Shown one piece after another: positions 5,349 to 7,781 of a stretch of DNA of 7,781 nucleotides. A model generated the notes under the pieces. That model worked only from the letters and a program-made list of their open reading frames with translations, did no database searches and was not told where the DNA came from. This stretch comes from Candidatus Mesolinea sp. (lineage in GTDB: Bacteria; Chloroflexota; Anaerolineae; Anaerolineales; Anaerolineaceae). Position numbers and translations under genes: made by a program. The stretch lies in the NCBI GenBank assembly GCA_003499715.1, contig DNSH01000086.1, forward strand, positions 1 to 7,781. The letters are read 5' to 3'. How positions within the stretch are numbered: the stretch's first letter is position 1; every line of letters starts with the position of its first letter.

Positions 5349-7781
5349 TCACTTTTTGCGGATCTTTTTGTAGCCTGGGTCTTTGCCCAGGTGGACCTCG
5401 CGAGTATGGCGCTCGAGGTCAAAACCTAAGATATGTTTATCACAAATCGGGCAGCGGTAAAGCGTATAGTCTGAAATTATCGGGCTATCCGCCTGGGTGT
5501 TAAAAGGTAAGGACTGCTGCTCCTTAGTGGCGGGCACAGCTGCCGGCACAGCAGGGGGTTCTGGCTCTGCCGCATCTTCAGGCTGGGCAGGCACTGCCTC
5601 AAGCTGTTCTGCTGGCTCCTCCACATCAACGAGCTCCGGCTCGGGCTGCGCTGCATACTCTTCCGCCTCATCGAGCTCCGGCTCGGAATCGGGGAGGATG
5701 GGCTGGGCAGAGGGGCTCAGCACGGAGACGCGCTCTGCCAAGGGTGTGCAAGCGCCCATGAGCATGGGGTCATCAGCCAGGGCATCGAACTTCTCCAGAA
5801 TGACGCGCTTGGTGCGGTATTCGCCATATTGGGCTTCATCTCTGCGCCGCACGATGGGGAAGGTCTCCAGGATGTAAGCAAACTCATCCCGCGTGAGGTT
5901 ATAGAGATGCCCAAAGAGCGCGTCCAGGTCACAGCGCAGCTGAAAGCGCCGCTCTTCATCCCAAATGAAGGGCGGAAAGGGACATTCATAGGCATCCAGG
6001 CGATTTTCCCAACCCTTGGGGGTGAGGTTACCGATGCCCTCTGGGTTAGCCTGGTAATTACTGGTTCTTTGCTCTAAATAAAGCTGGCGCATTTCGGGCG
6101 CGCTCTCCTGCCAAAGTCGATTGGCAAAAGGCTGCATATCCCAGGCAGTGTAGATTAATTCAAATAACTTAGGTAATATACAACATCTAAGCTGGAAATT
6201 ATATTTTTCATCTTTGAAAACCGGAGTTTGCATTAATATAAAATAACTTACACTCACTCCTCCAATTTTATTTCTTAAACAATAATCCCATATATAGCTA
6301 TTCAAATTTGATAAGATCATTAATTCTGATTCTTTGTTTTTTTCTATATTTATAATTGGGGCTTTGTGTCCAACAGCATATAAAGGAATCTCACAAAAAA
6401 CACCGGTTCTTTCGTTCATTGAACCTGCAATATCTCTAAAGACAAGTAAATTTATTATTTCCTTTCCTGAGAGGCGTTGAATAGTTTGATTTTGCGAAAC
6501 CCAATATCTTGGAAAACTTACAAAATTAATATCTTGCAATTCTTTTTCAGTACAATTTACGGTTTTTGAATCTTCATACGACGCCCAGCGGTGATTAAAA
6601 TGATAAAACATTTTTCCTTCGTAGAGAGGTAGATATACTTGCTCACCTTGGGTGAAAATATTCCCATGTAGCTCAAATCCTAAAGTTTCTAGCTGTTTTC
6701 TAGTGCGAAAAAGGTGAGAGTCGCTGGTCATATTAAACAAGCCTTGTTTGAAAGAAATCCCCCAAGGATTTTGGTTCGTTTTTTCATTAATTAGAACAGG
6801 TGCCTGCTGGTAAAGCTTACGCATTAAGTTGGCATCACTGCGAGACCTAAATATTGGGCAAGTTTGCGTATTAGGATTAAACAATGCAAAATCTTCGGGT
6901 GCCAACTCAAGGACTTTTTCTTCGTTTTGTAGGTCATCAGCCGATAATAAGAAAAAAGCAAATTTAATGGGTTGTTTACTTACATTTTCTGTACCTTGCA
7001 AAGTAAGCAAACAGAATTTCATGTTTCCGGCAACATCTGCAAAAATTTTTTTACGATTTTCAAAATCATACAAACTTACGAGTTGTCTCGTCGAAACCAA
7101 ATATGAAAAAAAGTTTCGATTTCCGTAATCCGTGGCTAACCCTGTGGGTACGATAATTCCCGCCCTGCCTGTCGGCGAGATTAGTCGGCGGTCTTTTTCT
7201 GCAAAGACCGAGTATAGATTAATCCTACCGCTCGAAGATAGCGGAAAATTACCAGAGTATTTTAAAAATTTAGATAGAGCCTCAGCTTCAAACAAAGCAA
7301 CGCGATAAGCTTGAAATAAAGGCGGATTGTTCTTCTGAAGTTGTTCAATCAACCGCTTGCGTTCTGCCCCAGTCTGCGCATTGACAATGGCTTCATCTTT
7401 CCCCTCAAAAAACTCTTTTTCTTCCAGGTTTATGAGTTCCCACGGCGGATTGCCCAAGACGACGTCAAAGCCGCCTTTGCCTGCCGCGTCAAAAACCTCG
7501 GGGAAAGCCAAGTGCCAATGGAAAAAACGGTGCTGCTCGGCTAAGCTGCGGGCAGCCTGCCGCAGCGGCTCGGGAACCAGCTTAGGGTCGGCTTGCGCCT
7601 GCCAAACGTCGTAGCTCGTGGGGATAGCTTCCCCTTGCCGTAGCGGGGTAAAAAAGGCTGCGCACCACAGGTCATAGGGCAAGCGCTGCTCCCAGTAATC
7701 GGGGCTGGCGAGCCGCGAGCGGTAAAGCTGTTCGGCTTGGGCTGGCTGGTCTTCGGCAAGGTCGCGCACCTGAAGGTAAGC
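5349..7781 (-). CDS. Eco57I-type N6-adenine DNA methyltransferase with C-terminal C2H2 zinc finger, N-terminus missing
   Basis: The frame is open to the right edge (A-Y-L-Q precedes the GTG at 7769), so the gene begins outside the window and that GTG is probably internal. Numbered from it, 806 residues are visible. Seen: FHWHLAFPEVF (83-93) then GFDVVLGNPPW (100-110), the motif IV NPPW of N6-adenine methylases; GRINLYSVFAEKDRRL (181-196); GIIVPTG (204-210); and LYDFENRKKIF (233-243) with KFCLLTL (251-257), all typical of Eco57I/PglX-like enzymes. A target-recognition region follows (about 310-540, with FRDIAGSMNERT at 444-455), then YGEYRTKRVILEKFD (648-662), an acidic linker (about 690-750) and a C2H2 finger (773-793). 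Motif I, which binds S-adenosylmethionine, must lie upstream; whether a nuclease domain is also present cannot be seen. It is the upstream gene of a pair with the helicase. Inferred role: self-marking methylation in a restriction-like defence system. DISARM DrmMI, BREX PglX and stand-alone type IIG enzymes are the relatives considered. Confidence 0.93.
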   Translation of the reverse strand, partial: AYLQVRDLAEDQPAQAEQLYRSRLASPDYWEQRLPYDLWCAAFFTPLRQGEAIPTSYDVWQAQADPKLVPEPLRQAARSLAEQHRFFHWHLAFPEVFDAAGKGGFDVVLGNPPWELINLEEKEFFEGKDEAIVNAQTGAERKRLIEQLQKNNPPLFQAYRVALFEAEALSKFLKYSGNFPLSSSGRINLYSVFAEKDRRLISPTGRAGIIVPTGLATDYGNRNFFSYLVSTRQLVSLYDFENRKKIFADVAGNMKFCLLTLQGTENVSKQPIKFAFFLLSADDLQNEEKVLELAPEDFALFNPNTQTCPIFRSRSDANLMRKLYQQAPVLINEKTNQNPWGISFKQGLFNMTSDSHLFRTRKQLETLGFELHGNIFTQGEQVYLPLYEGKMFYHFNHRWASYEDSKTVNCTEKELQDINFVSFPRYWVSQNQTIQRLSGKEIINLLVFRDIAGSMNERTGVFCEIPLYAVGHKAPIINIEKNKESELMILSNLNSYIWDYCLRNKIGGVSVSYFILMQTPVFKDEKYNFQLRCCILPKLFELIYTAWDMQPFANRLWQESAPEMRQLYLEQRTSNYQANPEGIGNLTPKGWENRLDAYECPFPPFIWDEERRFQLRCDLDALFGHLYNLTRDEFAYILETFPIVRRRDEAQYGEYRTKRVILEKFDALADDPMLMGACTPLAERVSVLSPSAQPILPDSEPELDEAEEYAAQPEPELVDVEEPAEQLEAVPAQPEDAAEPEPPAVPAAVPATKEQQSLPFNTQADSPIISDYTLYRCPICDKHILGFDLERHTREVHLGKDPGYKKIRKK
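5391..5453 (-). other. C2H2 zinc-finger motif at the C-terminus of the methyltransferase
   Basis: Residues 773-793 of the visible methyltransferase read C-P-I-C, then an 11-residue spacer, His788, four residues and His793, giving C-x2-C-x11-H-x4-H with Phe783 and Leu785 inside the spacer. A basic tail (KKIRKK) ends the protein. The pattern fits a single classical zinc finger. Its partner, DNA or protein, cannot be told from sequence. Confidence 0.75.
5604..5687 (-). repeat. Two tandem 42-bp units in the acidic linker of the methyltransferase
   Basis: The copies at 5646-5687 and 5604-5645 match at 32 of 42 bases by hand count, including a 15-base perfect repeat (5672-5686 and 5630-5644). They encode SEPELDEAEEYAAQ followed by PEPELVDVEEPAEQ. 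The unit is a multiple of three, so copy number can change without breaking the frame. The segment is probably a flexible acidic spacer between the methylase and the zinc finger. Confidence 0.8.

Noticed and set aside
5497..5877. 126-codon + strand frame rich in Ser, Gly and Ala
   Set aside because: It is the antisense of the Pro/Glu/Ala-rich linker of the methyltransferase; the low complexity comes from that repeat, not from a gene.
7767..7769. GTG as the true start of the methyltransferase
   Set aside because: The frame remains open upstream to the edge and the protein would lack motif I, the cofactor-binding site. The gene almost certainly starts outside the window.
5349..7781. Calling the methyltransferase BREX pglX
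   Set aside because: The methylase motifs are shared by the whole COG1002 family, and no PglZ, BrxC or other BREX gene is visible. The neighbour is a DUF1998 helicase, so the label would be unsupported.

Overview
The window is bacterial and holds three protein-coding genes with almost no spare DNA. At the left edge, on the + strand, is the last 67 codons of a serine peptidase of the prolyl oligopeptidase (S9) type. The other two genes lie on the - strand and form a transcription unit that converges on it. In reading order they are an adenine-specific DNA methyltransferase of the Eco57I/COG1002 type, whose N-terminus is cut off by the right edge, and, 30 bp downstream, a complete 1683-residue superfamily 2 DEIH-box helicase with a C-terminal DUF1998/MZB zinc domain (COG1205 type).

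The taxon cannot be fixed from this sequence. The peptidase end is about 62% G+C in the one 60-base line counted by hand. The two-gene unit is a mosaic, running from about 60-65% G+C in conserved parts to about 20-28% in variable parts. That contrast fits an accessory (defence) island in a moderately GC-rich bacterium. Peptidase and methyltransferase style would suit Chloroflexota or a similar environmental lineage, but this is only a guess.

Layout: 1-206 peptidase end (+); 207-266 convergent gap with a likely terminator for the peptidase; 267-5318 helicase (-); 5319-5348 gap holding the helicase ribosome binding site; 5349-7781 methyltransferase (-), open at the right edge.

The methylase-helicase pair resembles the core of phage-defence systems of the DISARM/Druantia kind, where a DUF1998 helicase works with a DNA methylase. 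It is not a textbook copy. Helicase and DUF1998 parts are in one polypeptide, as in Druantia DruE and unlike the separate DrmA/DrmB of DISARM. No phospholipase-D gene follows. The helicase instead ends in a segment that looks like a Vsr/DUF559-type endonuclease fold. The methyltransferase ends in an acidic Pro/Glu/Ala-rich linker, containing a 14-residue tandem duplication, and a single C2H2 zinc finger with a basic tail. A working inference is that the methylase marks self DNA and the helicase-nuclease translocates on and attacks unmodified DNA. The zinc finger could be a docking or DNA-binding module linking the two. No RNA genes, CRISPR arrays or insertion sequences were seen.
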